A stretch of 64,000 bases of DNA, from assembly GCA_012510445.1 (NCBI GenBank), contig JAAZIA010000023.1:27403-91402 (forward strand), given 5' to 3'. How positions within the stretch are numbered: position 1 is the first letter of the stretch; each line of letters begins with the position of its first letter. The notes beneath the pieces are model-generated. The model did not search any database and was not told where the DNA came from. It saw only the letters and a list, made by a program, of their open reading frames with translations. This DNA is from Bacteroidales bacterium. GTDB taxonomy: Bacteria > Bacteroidota > Bacteroidia > Bacteroidales > UBA932. The translations under genes were made by a program, and so were the position numbers. This document shows positions 1 to 10,096 of this stretch, piece after piece.

Positions 1-497
1 CAGGAGACACTATTTTAAACAATTTAACTTCTACCAGTGGCATGGCAGGAATGATGAATACCGTCTGGCTTATACTGTGCGTTATCGCCTATGCCGGTAT
101 CATGACTGCTTCTGGCATGATTCATGTAATTACTGAGTACTTACTTAAGTTGATGAAAAGTACATTGTCTACTATAGCCACTACACTGGGTACGTGTATA
201 TTTTTTAACATGACACTGGGAGATCAATATATGGCCATTATTATGCCGGGCAACATGTTTTCTGAAAGTTACAAGAAACAAGGATTTGCACCGGAACTTC
301 TTTCGCGTACCATTGAAGAATCGGCAACGGTAACTTCTGTACTCATTCCTTGGAATACTTGTGCCGTAGCACAGTCTACGGTTTTAAACGTAGCTACGTT
401 AACCTACCTTCCTTACTGCTTTTTTAACCTAATTCTACCTATTTTCTCGTTGTTTGCAGCAGCGGTAGGATATAAAATAAGACGCATAACCAATTAA
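1..497 (+). CDS. nhaC: Na+/H+ antiporter NhaC family, C-terminal part (5' truncated by window)
   Basis: The reading frame is open from the window edge, so this is the 3' end of a longer gene; the first in-frame ATG at 42 is internal. The visible part is strongly hydrophobic with several membrane segments and the NhaC-type stretch around TLGDQYMAIIMPG, followed by EESATVTSVLIPWNTC. NhaC proteins are inner-membrane transporters exchanging Na+ for protons (or malate and lactate in some relatives). The tail ends in a short basic cytoplasmic stretch (KIRR). slyD follows 12 bases downstream on the same strand. The family call is good; the transported ion is inferred. Confidence 0.85.
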   Translation, partial: GDTILNNLTSTSGMAGMMNTVWLILCVIAYAGIMTASGMIHVITEYLLKLMKSTLSTIATTLGTCIFFNMTLGDQYMAIIMPGNMFSESYKKQGFAPELLSRTIEESATVTSVLIPWNTCAVAQSTVLNVATLTYLPYCFFNLILPIFSLFAAAVGYKIRRITN

Positions 498-509
498 TAA
501 TTTATAATC

Positions 510-1040
510 ATGATCATTTCAGACGAAAAAGTAGTATCTGTTTCTTATACGCTTGTTGTTGACGGAGACGTCATTGAAACCGTTAAGGAAGATAAGCCAA
601 TGAAATTTATCGTGGGATTGGGTTATTTGCTTCCGGCCTTTGAAGAAAAGCTTCAAGGCAAGAAAGTGGGTGATCCTTTCTCTTTTACACTAAGTGCAAA
701 AGAAGGGTACGGAGAAACAGATCCCCAGGCCGTAGTAGAGCTTCCCAAAGACCTGTTCAAGGTAAACGGAAAAATTGAAGAAGGTCTTTTGGTAAAAGAT
801 AAAATCATTCCTATGCAAGATTCTCAGGGTAACCGGATAAACGGAATTGTAGAAGATGTCCTGGAAAATTCGGTAAAAATGAATTTTAACCATCCGCTGG
901 CAGGCTGTGAACTTCAGTTTTCAGGCAAGGTACTGGATATACGAGAGGCAACAGAAAAAGAACTCACAGAAGGTTTGTACGGAGAACGAGCAGCTTCAGC
1001 CTGTGCAGGCAGCTGTGACGGTTGTACCGGTTGTGACTGA
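510..1040 (+). CDS. slyD: FKBP-type peptidyl-prolyl isomerase, SlyD-like, with Cys-rich tail
   Basis: This is a 176-residue cytoplasmic prolyl isomerase and chaperone of the SlyD class: an FKBP fold with the insert-in-flap domain, beginning with the typical VSYTLVVDGDVIETV strand pattern. No signal peptide is present. The last 15 residues carry four cysteines spaced C-x3-C-x2-C-x2-C, a possible metal site in the position where enterobacterial SlyD has a His/Cys-rich nickel-binding tail. The stop codon abuts the stop codon of convergent tsaD with no gap. Metal binding is inference. Confidence 0.88.
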   Translation: MIISDEKVVSVSYTLVVDGDVIETVKEDKPMKFIVGLGYLLPAFEEKLQGKKVGDPFSFTLSAKEGYGETDPQAVVELPKDLFKVNGKIEEGLLVKDKIIPMQDSQGNRINGIVEDVLENSVKMNFNHPLAGCELQFSGKVLDIREATEKELTEGLYGERAASACAGSCDGCTGCD

Positions 1041-2051
1041 TTACAGATACATCCTTGTAACAGGAGTAACCTCCAGTCCGGTAAAATCACCTTCCAGCCA
1101 CTTGTAATAGCCGGTAATGGCAATCATGGCTGCATTGTCTGTAGTAAAGCGTAATGGCGGTATAAAAACTTGCCAATTACGCTTTTCTGCTTCCATTATC
1201 ATTCGGTTACGTAATCCGCTGTTAGCAGATACCCCGCCTGCAAGAGCAACGCGTCTGAGGCCCGTTTTCTTTACGGCTAAAATTACTTTCTCTAAAAGAA
1301 TTTCTATCAAAGTTTGCTGAAGACCTGCTGCCAGATGTGTTTTGTTCTTTACAATAAACTCCGAATCTTTTGCCTGCCTATCTTGCAAAAAATACAGAAA
1401 CGAAGTTTTAACTCCACTAAAACTAAAGTTTAAATCCTTAACCCGTGGGCGCGCAAAAGAAAATAGGCGGGGATTTCCTTCACGTGAAAGGGCATCTATA
1501 TGTGGTCCCCCGGGGTATTCAAGGCCTAGCAATTTTGCCCCTTTATCAAAAGCTTCACCTACCGCATCATCAATGGTTTGTCCCAACATTTCAAAAACGA
1601 GCGGAGCTTTTACCTTTATAATTTGCGTATGACCTCCCGATACCAACAAGCAAAGGAATGGGAATTGCGGCTTAGCGCTCTTTGGATCATCAATAAAATG
1701 ACTTAACACATGACCTGTAAGGTGATTAACCTCAATCAAAGGAATACGGGCTGACAGCGATAACCCTTTGGCAAAAGACGTTCCAACCAGAAGCGACCCC
1801 AGTAAACCGGGGCCTCTTGTAAAAGCAATGGCACTTAAATCCTTTACTTCAACACCTGCTATATGTAGCGCTTGGCTAACTACCGGAACTATGTGCTGTT
1901 GATGCGCACGACTTGCCAGTTCCGGAACTACTCCTCCGTATTTTTTATGAACTTCCTGAGAAGCAATAATATTGGAAAGTACCTGTGTGTTTTTCAATAC
2001 AGCAGCAGACGTGTCGTCACATGAAGATTCTATCCCTAAAATATAAGCCAT
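1041..2051 (-). CDS. tsaD: tRNA N6-adenosine threonylcarbamoyltransferase TsaD
   Basis: TsaD transfers the threonylcarbamoyl group from its adenylate to A37 of ANN-decoding tRNAs (t6A), working with TsaB and TsaE. The 336-residue length is standard. The N-terminus shows the ASKHA motif GIESSCDDTSAAV, and the metal-binding pair of His residues is visible in HLTGH near residue 110. Later ASKHA signatures such as VSGGHTQ and LAGGVSANSGLR are also present. It diverges from tamB and ends flush against slyD. tcdA, which dehydrates t6A to its cyclic form, lies at 51.5 kb. Confidence 0.97.
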   Translation of the reverse strand: MAYILGIESSCDDTSAAVLKNTQVLSNIIASQEVHKKYGGVVPELASRAHQQHIVPVVSQALHIAGVEVKDLSAIAFTRGPGLLGSLLVGTSFAKGLSLSARIPLIEVNHLTGHVLSHFIDDPKSAKPQFPFLCLLVSGGHTQIIKVKAPLVFEMLGQTIDDAVGEAFDKGAKLLGLEYPGGPHIDALSREGNPRLFSFARPRVKDLNFSFSGVKTSFLYFLQDRQAKDSEFIVKNKTHLAAGLQQTLIEILLEKVILAVKKTGLRRVALAGGVSANSGLRNRMIMEAEKRNWQVFIPPLRFTTDNAAMIAITGYYKWLEGDFTGLEVTPVTRMYL

Positions 2052-2091
2052 ACCTAATGTTTCTGTCCTACAAATTTGGTCATTTTTTTCT

Positions 2092-2099
2092 TAACTTTG
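2092..2099 (+). promoter_or_regulatory. -7 promoter element for tamB
   Basis: TAACTTTG matches the Bacteroidota housekeeping -7 consensus TAnnTTTG. It lies 18 bases before ATG 2118, which supports that start and argues against the earlier in-frame ATG at 2076. No well-spaced -33 TTTG was found. Confidence 0.6.
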
Positions 2100-2117
2100 T
2101 TAGTTCACAAATTATCT

Positions 2118-5100
2118 ATGAGGACTCTCAGAAACATACTGCACAGCTTGTTGTTTGTAGTTGTACTTTTGTTGACGGCGATATTCATTACGCTTCAGGT
2201 TCCTTCTGTACAAAGTCAGCTGGCAGATAAAACAGTTCAATGGCTTTCCGGGGTGTCAGATGCAGACATTCACATAGGTAGTGTTCACTTTCTTTTTTTT
2301 AATAAACTAATTGTAAATGACCTTATTATAACCACTCAGTCCGATACTCTTCTACAAGCTGGCAAGCTGTCTGTTACTCTGAGTGGAGTCAATCCCCTTG
2401 GAAAGAAGATAAGGTTGCGAAAGGTCCTTTTGTCGGACGGTTCGTTTCACCTGATAACAGAAGAGGGCGTAAGTAATGTTGAGTTGGCATTTCCGGCCTC
2501 AGAAAAAAAAGACACCCTGCAGAAATCTTTTTCCTGGGATATCCGTGCTAACCGGGTTACTCTGGAGCGATTTGCTTACCACATGGTAAATCGCGATATA
2601 GGTCCCGTTCATGACCAAAAAGAAAGTATTGATTTTACTCACATGCATGTTGACCGTATAACCCTTGATATAAGTGGGGTACGGTTTCAAAACGGAGTAG
2701 TAAGAGCCAGAATAGAACATCTGACAGGGAGGGAAAAATCGGGCTATTTTCTGCAACACCTGGAAGGAGACGTTACGGTAGATCACCGGGAAGCTTTAGT
2801 TACAAACCTGTTGGCACAAGACAACCATTCGTACATCAGGGCACACCATTTTTTGATGCAATACGATCATGTGGAAAATTTATCGGATTATGTAAACAAA
2901 GTGGCTATGGAACTGGATATGCAAGATGCCCTTGTTTCCTTTAAGTCCATAGCTTATTACGCCTGGTCCTTACCTCGTGATTTTGTACTGGATCTGAAAG
3001 CTACAGGAAAAGTAACGGGAACGGTAAGTAATCTGAGATCGGATCTGTTGGACATACAAACCTTGACAGAAAAAACACACTTGTTATGTAATTTCCATCT
3101 TAATGGACTTCCGGAACCCGAAGAAACAATCTTGATGGTAGGTATTGATAGCCTACATTCAGAAATGGGTGATCTGAATCGTACTTTATATGCCATAGCC
3201 GGTGTCCATTTACAGGAACTGGAACAAAATGCAGGCGCAAATACTGCTTTTGATTTTAAAGGACGCCTGGCGGGATTGCTTACAGACTTTGTTGTAGATG
3301 GAAACCTGACGGGTGATTTTGGGGACTTACATGTGGATATGCTTATCAACAGCAATATATATGAAAACGGTGTGCTGCTGTCGGGAACTGCAAAGGTGAA
3401 TCACTTAGACCTAGGCAGGTTAACGGGAATAGAAAGCCTGGGTGAATGTTCACTCTATACAAAAGCAACCGCTACTATCCGGCAGGGAGGTATCCAGAAC
3501 ATGCATACACGCATTGACACTTTGTCTGTCAGCCGTATTGCCTTTAACGATTACGTCTTTCGGGACTTTAAAATGTTGGGCGAATTTCAAAACGGCATCT
3601 TTGACGGCAGGATGAGTGCAACAGATCCAAACCTTCATTTTCTTTTCCAAGGACGAGCAGATTTATCCAGATCGGCCGGTACGGCGGCCCATTTTTTTGC
3701 CAACATAGCCTACGCAGATTTGCATCGACTTAATGTATATAAAAGTGATTCTCTGGCCATATTAAGTGGTCTGATACGTGCAGATTTTTCTCACATCAAC
3801 AACAGAGGTGATATTGAAGGTACCATTCTGGCCTCGGATTTGTCATTGCAAAATTCTGCAGGAACGCACATTCTAGAGCATTTTTTTCTGGAAAGTCTGA
3901 TGACAGAAGACAGAACTGCTTATGAGGTTACTGTAGCTTCAGAAGCTCTACAAGCCTCTTACAAAGGGACGGATGGACTTATAAGTTATTTGACAAGGTT
4001 GGTAGAAAATAATTTTTTCAGTTACCTGCCCGCTTATTTTGATGTAGAGAAAAACAACAAACAATACGTATCTGAACCATCTAAAACCTCGACTTTCGAG
4101 CTTACCGTCCATAATAGTGCTTTTTTTGAAGAGCTTCTATTACCGGGACTGTTTATTTCGCCGGGAACCACTGCTGTTTTGCGTGATTTTGGAAACGACA
4201 ACATTCAGTCTGTTATCCATTCTGAAAGATTAGGTTACAAGGCTCATAACGTAAAAGACCTGGCAGTCCGGGCGTTTACAGAATCCGGTGGATTAAAGGT
4301 TGACATAGATTGCAAAAAATTGACTCTAGGACCTTTTACAGTAGATACCTTTCGGGTTGCCTCTAAGATTCAAGACAACAAGTTGACACTTGATCTTTTT
4401 TACAACAAGACCGGCAGTAAGCTGAACCGTGCTTTTCTAAATTCAACGTTCCATGTTGACAGAAACAAGGAAAGCAATACTCCCGTTATTATGGCCCATA
4501 TCTCTTCCGATACCCTCTTGATAAACAACAAACTTTGGTCACTTCATTCAGATAGTTTAGTAATTTCTAAGAAAAAAATGACCCTAAACAACGTACTTTT
4601 AAAGCACGTTGATAACTTTGACGTACCGGAATATTTTAAGATATACGGGGCTTTGTCTCATACGCCAACAGATACGCTTTTTGTTGAGCTTTCCAGGTTT
4701 GATGCGTCCATTTTCAATACTTTTCTTACTGAACAATATCCTTTTACCTTTAAAGGTTCGTTTACAGGAGCCGGACATCTTTCCGATTTTTATAACAATA
4801 GGCATTTTACTGTCAACTTGTTAGGTGAACAATTTTATGTGAACGATTCTCTTGCCGGTGATATACGAGTGCTTAGTTCATGGGATTCTCAACAAAACAA
4901 ATTTCAATTGGAAGCCGGCACTACCCTGCCTAATAAAAAACAACCGTTTTTTGCCAGTGGTACCTATAGTCCTTCTTCGGGAGAACTGGATATAAAAGCT
5001 GTTTTTCATAACTTTGAAGCTGCGTTGGTTGCTCCGTTCCTGAACGATTTGGTAACCGATGTTTATGGAAAAATATCGGGCGATATGCAACTGTCAGGCA

Positions 5101-6581
5101 CTTGGCCAAAGATTGATCTTATTAGTGAGAATACCAGAGTAGATCATGTGAATTTTATTATCGATTATACTAAGGTTCCCTATTCCATTTCCGGTCCCGT
5201 TCAACTTACAACGGAAGGACTTTATCTTCCCAGAGATACCCTATACGATGCAAAAGGTCAATATGCCCTCGTAAAAGGTGGTTTAAAATACAAGCATTTT
5301 CAAGATATAGAGGCAGATGTAACTATGGATTTTGTTAATTTACACGGCCTTAATCTTCAGGAAAAAGACAATGATATTTTTTACGGACAGGCCTATGCTA
5401 CGGGGAACTTGCTCATAAAAGGCCCCTTTGATGATATTTTGCTGGATCTTTCCATCCGGCCCGAGCCACAAACCAGCATCCATATACCTTTGACCACTGC
5501 CATGCAAGCCAGAGAAACAAGTCTGCTTTCTTTTGCTAGTCCGGAACCCTTATATACCGGCAGAGACCCATACACATATACTCTCCAAACTAAAAGAAGT
5601 AAAAGGGAGGAAAACAACAACCTTACGCTTGCCATCAGAACAGAATTGACTACAGATGCAGAAGTGTTATTGGAAATCAATAAAGTAACAGGAGACGTCA
5701 TACAAGCAAGAGGGACCGGTCTTATAAACCTGGGTTTAGATCCTAAAGAAGATGTTTTTTCCATATTGGGAGATTGTACTGTAGAAAGCGGCAGTTACCT
5801 ATTTGGGCTTCAAGGTATTGTTTCTAAAAGATTTCAAATTGTGCCGGGTGGAACTGTTTCGTTTAACGGAGATATAGAAAATACATTGCTAAACCTTACG
5901 GCTTCTTACAAAACAAAGGCCTCCCTAAATACATTGCTGGCAGACACCTCTTTTGTCAGTAACAGAAGAGACGTTGACTGTCAGATACTTATGTCGGGAA
6001 ATCTAATGAATCCCAACTTGAATTTTAATATCCAGTTGGATGATATTGATCCCATGACCAGAGCTCGTGTGGAAAGTGCGATGTCTACAGATGATAAAAT
6101 TATGCGACAATTTGTTGCACTTCTTGTTTCAAGCAATTTCATTCCCGAGCAGGAATCCGGCATTGTGAATAACTCTAACTTGTTGTATTCCAACGCAACA
6201 GAAATTTTATCCAATCAATTGAATAACATTTTTGTACAACTGAACATTCCTCTTGACGTAGGATTTAATTACCAACCGGGGCAAAGCGGAGATATTTTTG
6301 ACGTGGCCATTTCTACCCGTCTGTTTAACAACCGTGTAGTGATAAACGGCAATATGGGCAACAACCCTTACACTCGAAATGAAAGTGATTTGGTAGGCAA
6401 TGTTGACATTGAGTTAAAGCTGGATGAGAAAGGCAAATTTCGTTTAAAAGCATTTAGTCATGCAGCAGACCAGTATTCTAACTACTTGGATAATACGCAG
6501 CGAAGCGGAGCCGGATTCGTATATCAAGAAGAATTCAACACGTTCCGACAATTGTGGCAGAAATGGCTAAAAATACCTTGA
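2118..6581 (+). CDS. tamB: Translocation and assembly module protein TamB (DUF490/AsmA-like)
   Basis: This is a very long envelope protein of 1487 residues. It opens with a single membrane anchor (LLFVVVLLLTAIFITLQ) followed by a long periplasmic region of repetitive beta-strand character, as in the TamB/YhdP bridge-like proteins thought to carry phospholipid between membranes or assist outer-membrane protein assembly. The C-terminal third contains the conserved DUF490 region with MSGNLMNPNLNF and the following helical part. The start at 2118 is preferred because a -7 element ends just before it. It diverges from tsaD and is convergent with pheT (11-base gap). Confidence 0.92.
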   Translation: MRTLRNILHSLLFVVVLLLTAIFITLQVPSVQSQLADKTVQWLSGVSDADIHIGSVHFLFFNKLIVNDLIITTQSDTLLQAGKLSVTLSGVNPLGKKIRLRKVLLSDGSFHLITEEGVSNVELAFPASEKKDTLQKSFSWDIRANRVTLERFAYHMVNRDIGPVHDQKESIDFTHMHVDRITLDISGVRFQNGVVRARIEHLTGREKSGYFLQHLEGDVTVDHREALVTNLLAQDNHSYIRAHHFLMQYDHVENLSDYVNKVAMELDMQDALVSFKSIAYYAWSLPRDFVLDLKATGKVTGTVSNLRSDLLDIQTLTEKTHLLCNFHLNGLPEPEETILMVGIDSLHSEMGDLNRTLYAIAGVHLQELEQNAGANTAFDFKGRLAGLLTDFVVDGNLTGDFGDLHVDMLINSNIYENGVLLSGTAKVNHLDLGRLTGIESLGECSLYTKATATIRQGGIQNMHTRIDTLSVSRIAFNDYVFRDFKMLGEFQNGIFDGRMSATDPNLHFLFQGRADLSRSAGTAAHFFANIAYADLHRLNVYKSDSLAILSGLIRADFSHINNRGDIEGTILASDLSLQNSAGTHILEHFFLESLMTEDRTAYEVTVASEALQASYKGTDGLISYLTRLVENNFFSYLPAYFDVEKNNKQYVSEPSKTSTFELTVHNSAFFEELLLPGLFISPGTTAVLRDFGNDNIQSVIHSERLGYKAHNVKDLAVRAFTESGGLKVDIDCKKLTLGPFTVDTFRVASKIQDNKLTLDLFYNKTGSKLNRAFLNSTFHVDRNKESNTPVIMAHISSDTLLINNKLWSLHSDSLVISKKKMTLNNVLLKHVDNFDVPEYFKIYGALSHTPTDTLFVELSRFDASIFNTFLTEQYPFTFKGSFTGAGHLSDFYNNRHFTVNLLGEQFYVNDSLAGDIRVLSSWDSQQNKFQLEAGTTLPNKKQPFFASGTYSPSSGELDIKAVFHNFEAALVAPFLNDLVTDVYGKISGDMQLSGTWPKIDLISENTRVDHVNFIIDYTKVPYSISGPVQLTTEGLYLPRDTLYDAKGQYALVKGGLKYKHFQDIEADVTMDFVNLHGLNLQEKDNDIFYGQAYATGNLLIKGPFDDILLDLSIRPEPQTSIHIPLTTAMQARETSLLSFASPEPLYTGRDPYTYTLQTKRSKREENNNLTLAIRTELTTDAEVLLEINKVTGDVIQARGTGLINLGLDPKEDVFSILGDCTVESGSYLFGLQGIVSKRFQIVPGGTVSFNGDIENTLLNLTASYKTKASLNTLLADTSFVSNRRDVDCQILMSGNLMNPNLNFNIQLDDIDPMTRARVESAMSTDDKIMRQFVALLVSSNFIPEQESGIVNNSNLLYSNATEILSNQLNNIFVQLNIPLDVGFNYQPGQSGDIFDVAISTRLFNNRVVINGNMGNNPYTRNESDLVGNVDIELKLDEKGKFRLKAFSHAADQYSNYLDNTQRSGAGFVYQEEFNTFRQLWQKWLKIP

Positions 6582-6592
6582 CAAATTAAGTG

Positions 6593-9040
6593 CTACCGTA
6601 GAACAGCACCCGTTTCTTTATGGAAGGCTTTCAGAAGACGTTCCATGGCCTGCTCTACAAATTCGTCTGTCAACGTCTTTCCGGCATCACGAAACACCAA
6701 GTGCAGGGCATACTGTTTTTTCCCCGAAGGCACGCCTTTTCCCTCATATACATCAAACAAACTGACGCTTTGCAGTAGTTTTCTTTCCGTCTTGAACGCT
6801 GTAGTATGCAACTGCTCATACGTTATGTTTCGGTCAACTACTAATGCCAGATCTCTGTGTACTTCGGGGAACCGTGGCAATTCTTCAAATTTGATTTTTT
6901 TATTACGAATCATTTGGAAGAAAAGGTCCCAATGGAATTCTGCCATAAAAACCGGCTGTTTAATTTCCAATTCTGCAAGGCATTTTTTATTGACTTCACC
7001 AGCCTCTACCAAGGTTTTTCCATGTACAGAATAGCGGATGCCTTCTTCAAAAATATCTTCGGGTGCCTTTCCGGAACTAAACCTCATAAGATCCAACCCA
7101 AAGCTTTGGGCCAACAGTTCAACATAAGATTTCAACAAGAAAAAATCTGACGTTTGTGAAGAAGTATGCCAGTTCAGTGGCCGGTCATTCCCAGTGATAA
7201 AAAGTGTCAAACGTTCTTTTTCTATATAATCTTCCAAGTCTGTTCCCAATCCTTTTATGCGGTAAACATGACCCATTTCAAACAGTTTTAGATGGTATTG
7301 TTGCCTGTTTATGTTGCGGGATATGGTCTCTAGTCCACCCCATAAAAGCGTTTGTCTCATAACGTTAAGATCGTTACTGAGCGGATTTAGGATTTTAACG
7401 GCATTGGAAATCGGATACGTTTGTAAACCTTTGTAATACCCGGCACGTGTGAGCGAGTTGCAGAGGATCTCTCTAAAGCCCAACGAAGCCAACCTATCTC
7501 CCACAAAATCCCTTACGTGCTGTGGCACAGGTTTCTCTGCAAGACCAAAAGAAGCATTTATCCTTTCCGGAAGCTCAATGTTATTGTATCCGTATATCCT
7601 TAATACCTCTTCTACCACATCGCACTCACGGGTGACGTCTGTCCGGTATGTAGGAATACGAACTACCATACTGTTTTTACCTTCTTCTGCCTTTTCTATC
7701 TCCAGAGCTTTCAAGAGCTTATCTACTGTCTCTCGCCCTATATTCTTACCCATTAAGGCAAACATGCTGTCATACTGTAAAGCAACTTTGGCAGGAGACA
7801 CAGGGTTGGGATACAAGTCAACAATACAACCTTCTACTTGTGCTCCACAAATTTCCTGCATAAGCAGCACAGCCCGTTTTAGAACATATACAGTGGCATT
7901 GGGGTCCGTCCCTCGTTCAAAACGAAACGAAGCGTCTGTTTTTAAACCGTGACGTTTAGAAGTACGTCTTATCCAGGTGGGATGAAAATAGGCAGACTCC
8001 AGAAAAATGGACGTGGTCTTTTCAGTTACACCGCTTTGTAAGCCTCCAAAGACACCTCCAATACACATGGGTTCTTTGGTATTGCAGATCATCAGATCCT
8101 GGCCATCAAGAATACGTTCTGTTTCATCTAAAGTTACAAAGCGGCTTCCGTGTTCTGCCAGCCTTACTACTACACAATCACCTTCAATTTCTCTTCTATC
8201 AAAAGCATGTAACGGTTGCCCCGTTTCTAACAGAATGTAATTGGTAATATCTACTACGTTATTAATGGGACGAATTCCCGTTAAACGCAAACGTTCCTGT
8301 AGCCACTCAGGTGAAGGGCCTACCTGTAAGTTGCTTAGCGTAATCCCACTATACCGTGGAGCAGCCTGTGGTGCTTCTACCACTACCTGTACTCCCTTTC
8401 TCTTGGGATTTTCTTTAAAAGCCGATACGTCGGGTCGGGTAAGAGGCAACTCTTTACCTTGAACATAATACCAGGCTGCCAAATCGCGCGCTACGCCATA
8501 GTGCGACGCCGCATCTATCCTGTTAGGCGTAAGTCCAATTTCAAATACTGTATAAGAAGGAAGATTCAGGTATTGTGCTGCCGGAACGCCTACCGGAGTA
8601 TCTTCCGGTAACACCATAATCCCTTCATGGGAAGTACCAATACCCAGTTCATCTTCTGCACAAATCATCCCCAGTGATTCTTCTCCTCGTATCTTGCTTT
8701 TCTTAATGGTTATTTGTTCTCCTCCTGTAAAAGTCAACCGGGTTCCGAGTGTTGCCAGAAACACCTTCTGTCCGGCCGCCACATTGGGTGCGCCACATAC
8801 TACGGGAACAGGTTCTCCACTACCGGTATCGACCGTTGTCAAAGACAAATGGTCCGAGTTGGGATGCGGGGTACAAGTTACTACACGTGCAGTAACCACT
8901 CCCTCAAGGCTCCCTGGGATTGATTCAGTAACTTCTACAGATTCTACTTCCAATCCAATATCGGTAAGTACTTCGGCTGTCTGCCCGGGTGTCATATCTA
9001 TGGGCAGGTAATCTTTCAGCCAGTTATACAGGATTTTCAT
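6593..9040 (-). CDS. pheT: Phenylalanyl-tRNA synthetase beta subunit
   Basis: PheT pairs with PheS (not in the window) to charge tRNA-Phe. The 815 residues cover the full bacterial architecture: N-terminal EMAP-type tRNA-binding domain (VVTCTPHPNSDHLSL, residues about 40-150), B3/B4 editing region, B5 domain, the catalytic-like core (EILCNSLTRAGYY region), and the C-terminal anticodon-binding ferredoxin fold ending in KTLTDEFVEQAMERLL. It lies 8 bases downstream of ftsY on the same strand and is probably co-transcribed with it. Confidence 0.97.
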   Translation of the reverse strand: MKILYNWLKDYLPIDMTPGQTAEVLTDIGLEVESVEVTESIPGSLEGVVTARVVTCTPHPNSDHLSLTTVDTGSGEPVPVVCGAPNVAAGQKVFLATLGTRLTFTGGEQITIKKSKIRGEESLGMICAEDELGIGTSHEGIMVLPEDTPVGVPAAQYLNLPSYTVFEIGLTPNRIDAASHYGVARDLAAWYYVQGKELPLTRPDVSAFKENPKRKGVQVVVEAPQAAPRYSGITLSNLQVGPSPEWLQERLRLTGIRPINNVVDITNYILLETGQPLHAFDRREIEGDCVVVRLAEHGSRFVTLDETERILDGQDLMICNTKEPMCIGGVFGGLQSGVTEKTTSIFLESAYFHPTWIRRTSKRHGLKTDASFRFERGTDPNATVYVLKRAVLLMQEICGAQVEGCIVDLYPNPVSPAKVALQYDSMFALMGKNIGRETVDKLLKALEIEKAEEGKNSMVVRIPTYRTDVTRECDVVEEVLRIYGYNNIELPERINASFGLAEKPVPQHVRDFVGDRLASLGFREILCNSLTRAGYYKGLQTYPISNAVKILNPLSNDLNVMRQTLLWGGLETISRNINRQQYHLKLFEMGHVYRIKGLGTDLEDYIEKERLTLFITGNDRPLNWHTSSQTSDFFLLKSYVELLAQSFGLDLMRFSSGKAPEDIFEEGIRYSVHGKTLVEAGEVNKKCLAELEIKQPVFMAEFHWDLFFQMIRNKKIKFEELPRFPEVHRDLALVVDRNITYEQLHTTAFKTERKLLQSVSLFDVYEGKGVPSGKKQYALHLVFRDAGKTLTDEFVEQAMERLLKAFHKETGAVLR

Positions 9041-9048
9041 ACCTTTTC

Positions 9049-9969
9049 TTAATCAAACAAAGTTGCTACAAAAGATTTTTTATCAAAAACCTGCAGGTCG
9101 TCTATCCCCTCGCCCAAGCCAATGAACTTAACCGGTACCTGCAACATATCACTGATCCCAATAACTACTCCTCCCTTAGCTGTTCCATCTAGTTTTGTCA
9201 CAGCCAAAGCCGTCACGTCCGTTGCTTTGGAAAATTCACGAGCTTGTTGGTAGGCATTTTGTCCGGTAGAACCGTCCAGAACCAACAATACCTCATGAGG
9301 TGCATCGGGGATTTGTTTCTGCAAAACCCTTTTAATTTTTGACAATTCGTTCATCAAATGAATTTTATTATGAAGACGACCAGCCGTATCTATCAGCAAA
9401 ACATCCATATCTCTTGAAAGAGCCGAGGCAAGAGAATCATAAGCTACGGCTGCCGGGTCACTACCCATGGCTTGTTTCACTATGGGAACGCCTGCACGTT
9501 CGCTCCAAACGGTCAGCTGATCAATGGCAGCCGCTCTGAATGTATCGGCTGCACCCAACAGTACTTGCTTTCCTTCTTTTTTAAGCTGTGCGGCTAACTT
9601 GCCAACGGTTGTGGTTTTTCCTGTTCCGTTAACCCCAACTACCAATACAACAAAAGGTTTCTTTGAGAAGTCAAAAGGAATAATATCGTTGGTTTCTTTG
9701 TTTTCCAGAAGCAAAGCTTCTATCTCTTCCCGCAAGTATTTGTTCAACTCCTCTGTATTCATGTACTTATCCCTTTGTACACGATCCTCTAATCTTTCAA
9801 TGATCCGGAGCGTAGTATCTACTCCTACGTCAGAGGCAATCAACGCCTCTTCCAAATCATCCAACACCTTATCATCTACCCTGGAACGACCTATTACCGC
9901 TCTTGACAAACGGCTGAACAAACCTTTCTTTGTCTTCTCCAATCCTTTATTGAGAGTTTTCTCCGACAT
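9049..9969 (-). CDS. ftsY: Signal recognition particle receptor FtsY
   Basis: FtsY is the SRP receptor GTPase that docks ribosome-nascent chain complexes at the inner membrane. At 306 residues it is a short form: the NG domain is complete but the acidic A domain of E. coli FtsY is absent. Visible motifs are the P-loop GVNGTGKTTTVGKLA, DTFRAAA, DTAGR and TKLDG. A -7 element lies 20 bases upstream and pheT follows after 8 bases. Confidence 0.97.
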   Translation of the reverse strand: MSEKTLNKGLEKTKKGLFSRLSRAVIGRSRVDDKVLDDLEEALIASDVGVDTTLRIIERLEDRVQRDKYMNTEELNKYLREEIEALLLENKETNDIIPFDFSKKPFVVLVVGVNGTGKTTTVGKLAAQLKKEGKQVLLGAADTFRAAAIDQLTVWSERAGVPIVKQAMGSDPAAVAYDSLASALSRDMDVLLIDTAGRLHNKIHLMNELSKIKRVLQKQIPDAPHEVLLVLDGSTGQNAYQQAREFSKATDVTALAVTKLDGTAKGGVVIGISDMLQVPVKFIGLGEGIDDLQVFDKKSFVATLFD

Positions 9970-9989
9970 CTTTGAAAAACATAAGATTG

Positions 9990-9997
9990 CAAATATA
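9990..9997 (-). promoter_or_regulatory. -7 promoter element for ftsY-pheT
   Basis: On the minus strand this reads TATATTTG, a perfect TAnnTTTG match, 20 bases before the ftsY ATG and downstream of the terminator of the preceding operon. No clear -33 element was found. Confidence 0.6.
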
Positions 9998-10024
9998 AGA
10001 AAAAACAGGGTGCCCGTAAACTTA

Positions 10025-10049
10025 AAAAAGCTCCCGTGGGGAGCTTTTT
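10025..10049 (-). terminator. Intrinsic terminator of the thrS...DUF4295 operon
   Basis: An 11-bp perfect stem (AAAAAGCTCCC paired with its complement) closes a 3-base loop. The stem ends in T5 on either strand. It lies between the DUF4295 stop and the ftsY promoter, so it separates the two minus-strand operons. Confidence 0.85.
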
Positions 10050-10096
10050 AGAAAATTACCTGGTTTACAGGTTTCTATTTTAAAGGGATATGTACT

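Noticed and set aside
2076..2117. Upstream start of tamB at 2076
   Set aside because: The -7 element TAACTTTG at 2092-2099 lies inside this extension, so transcription begins after it.
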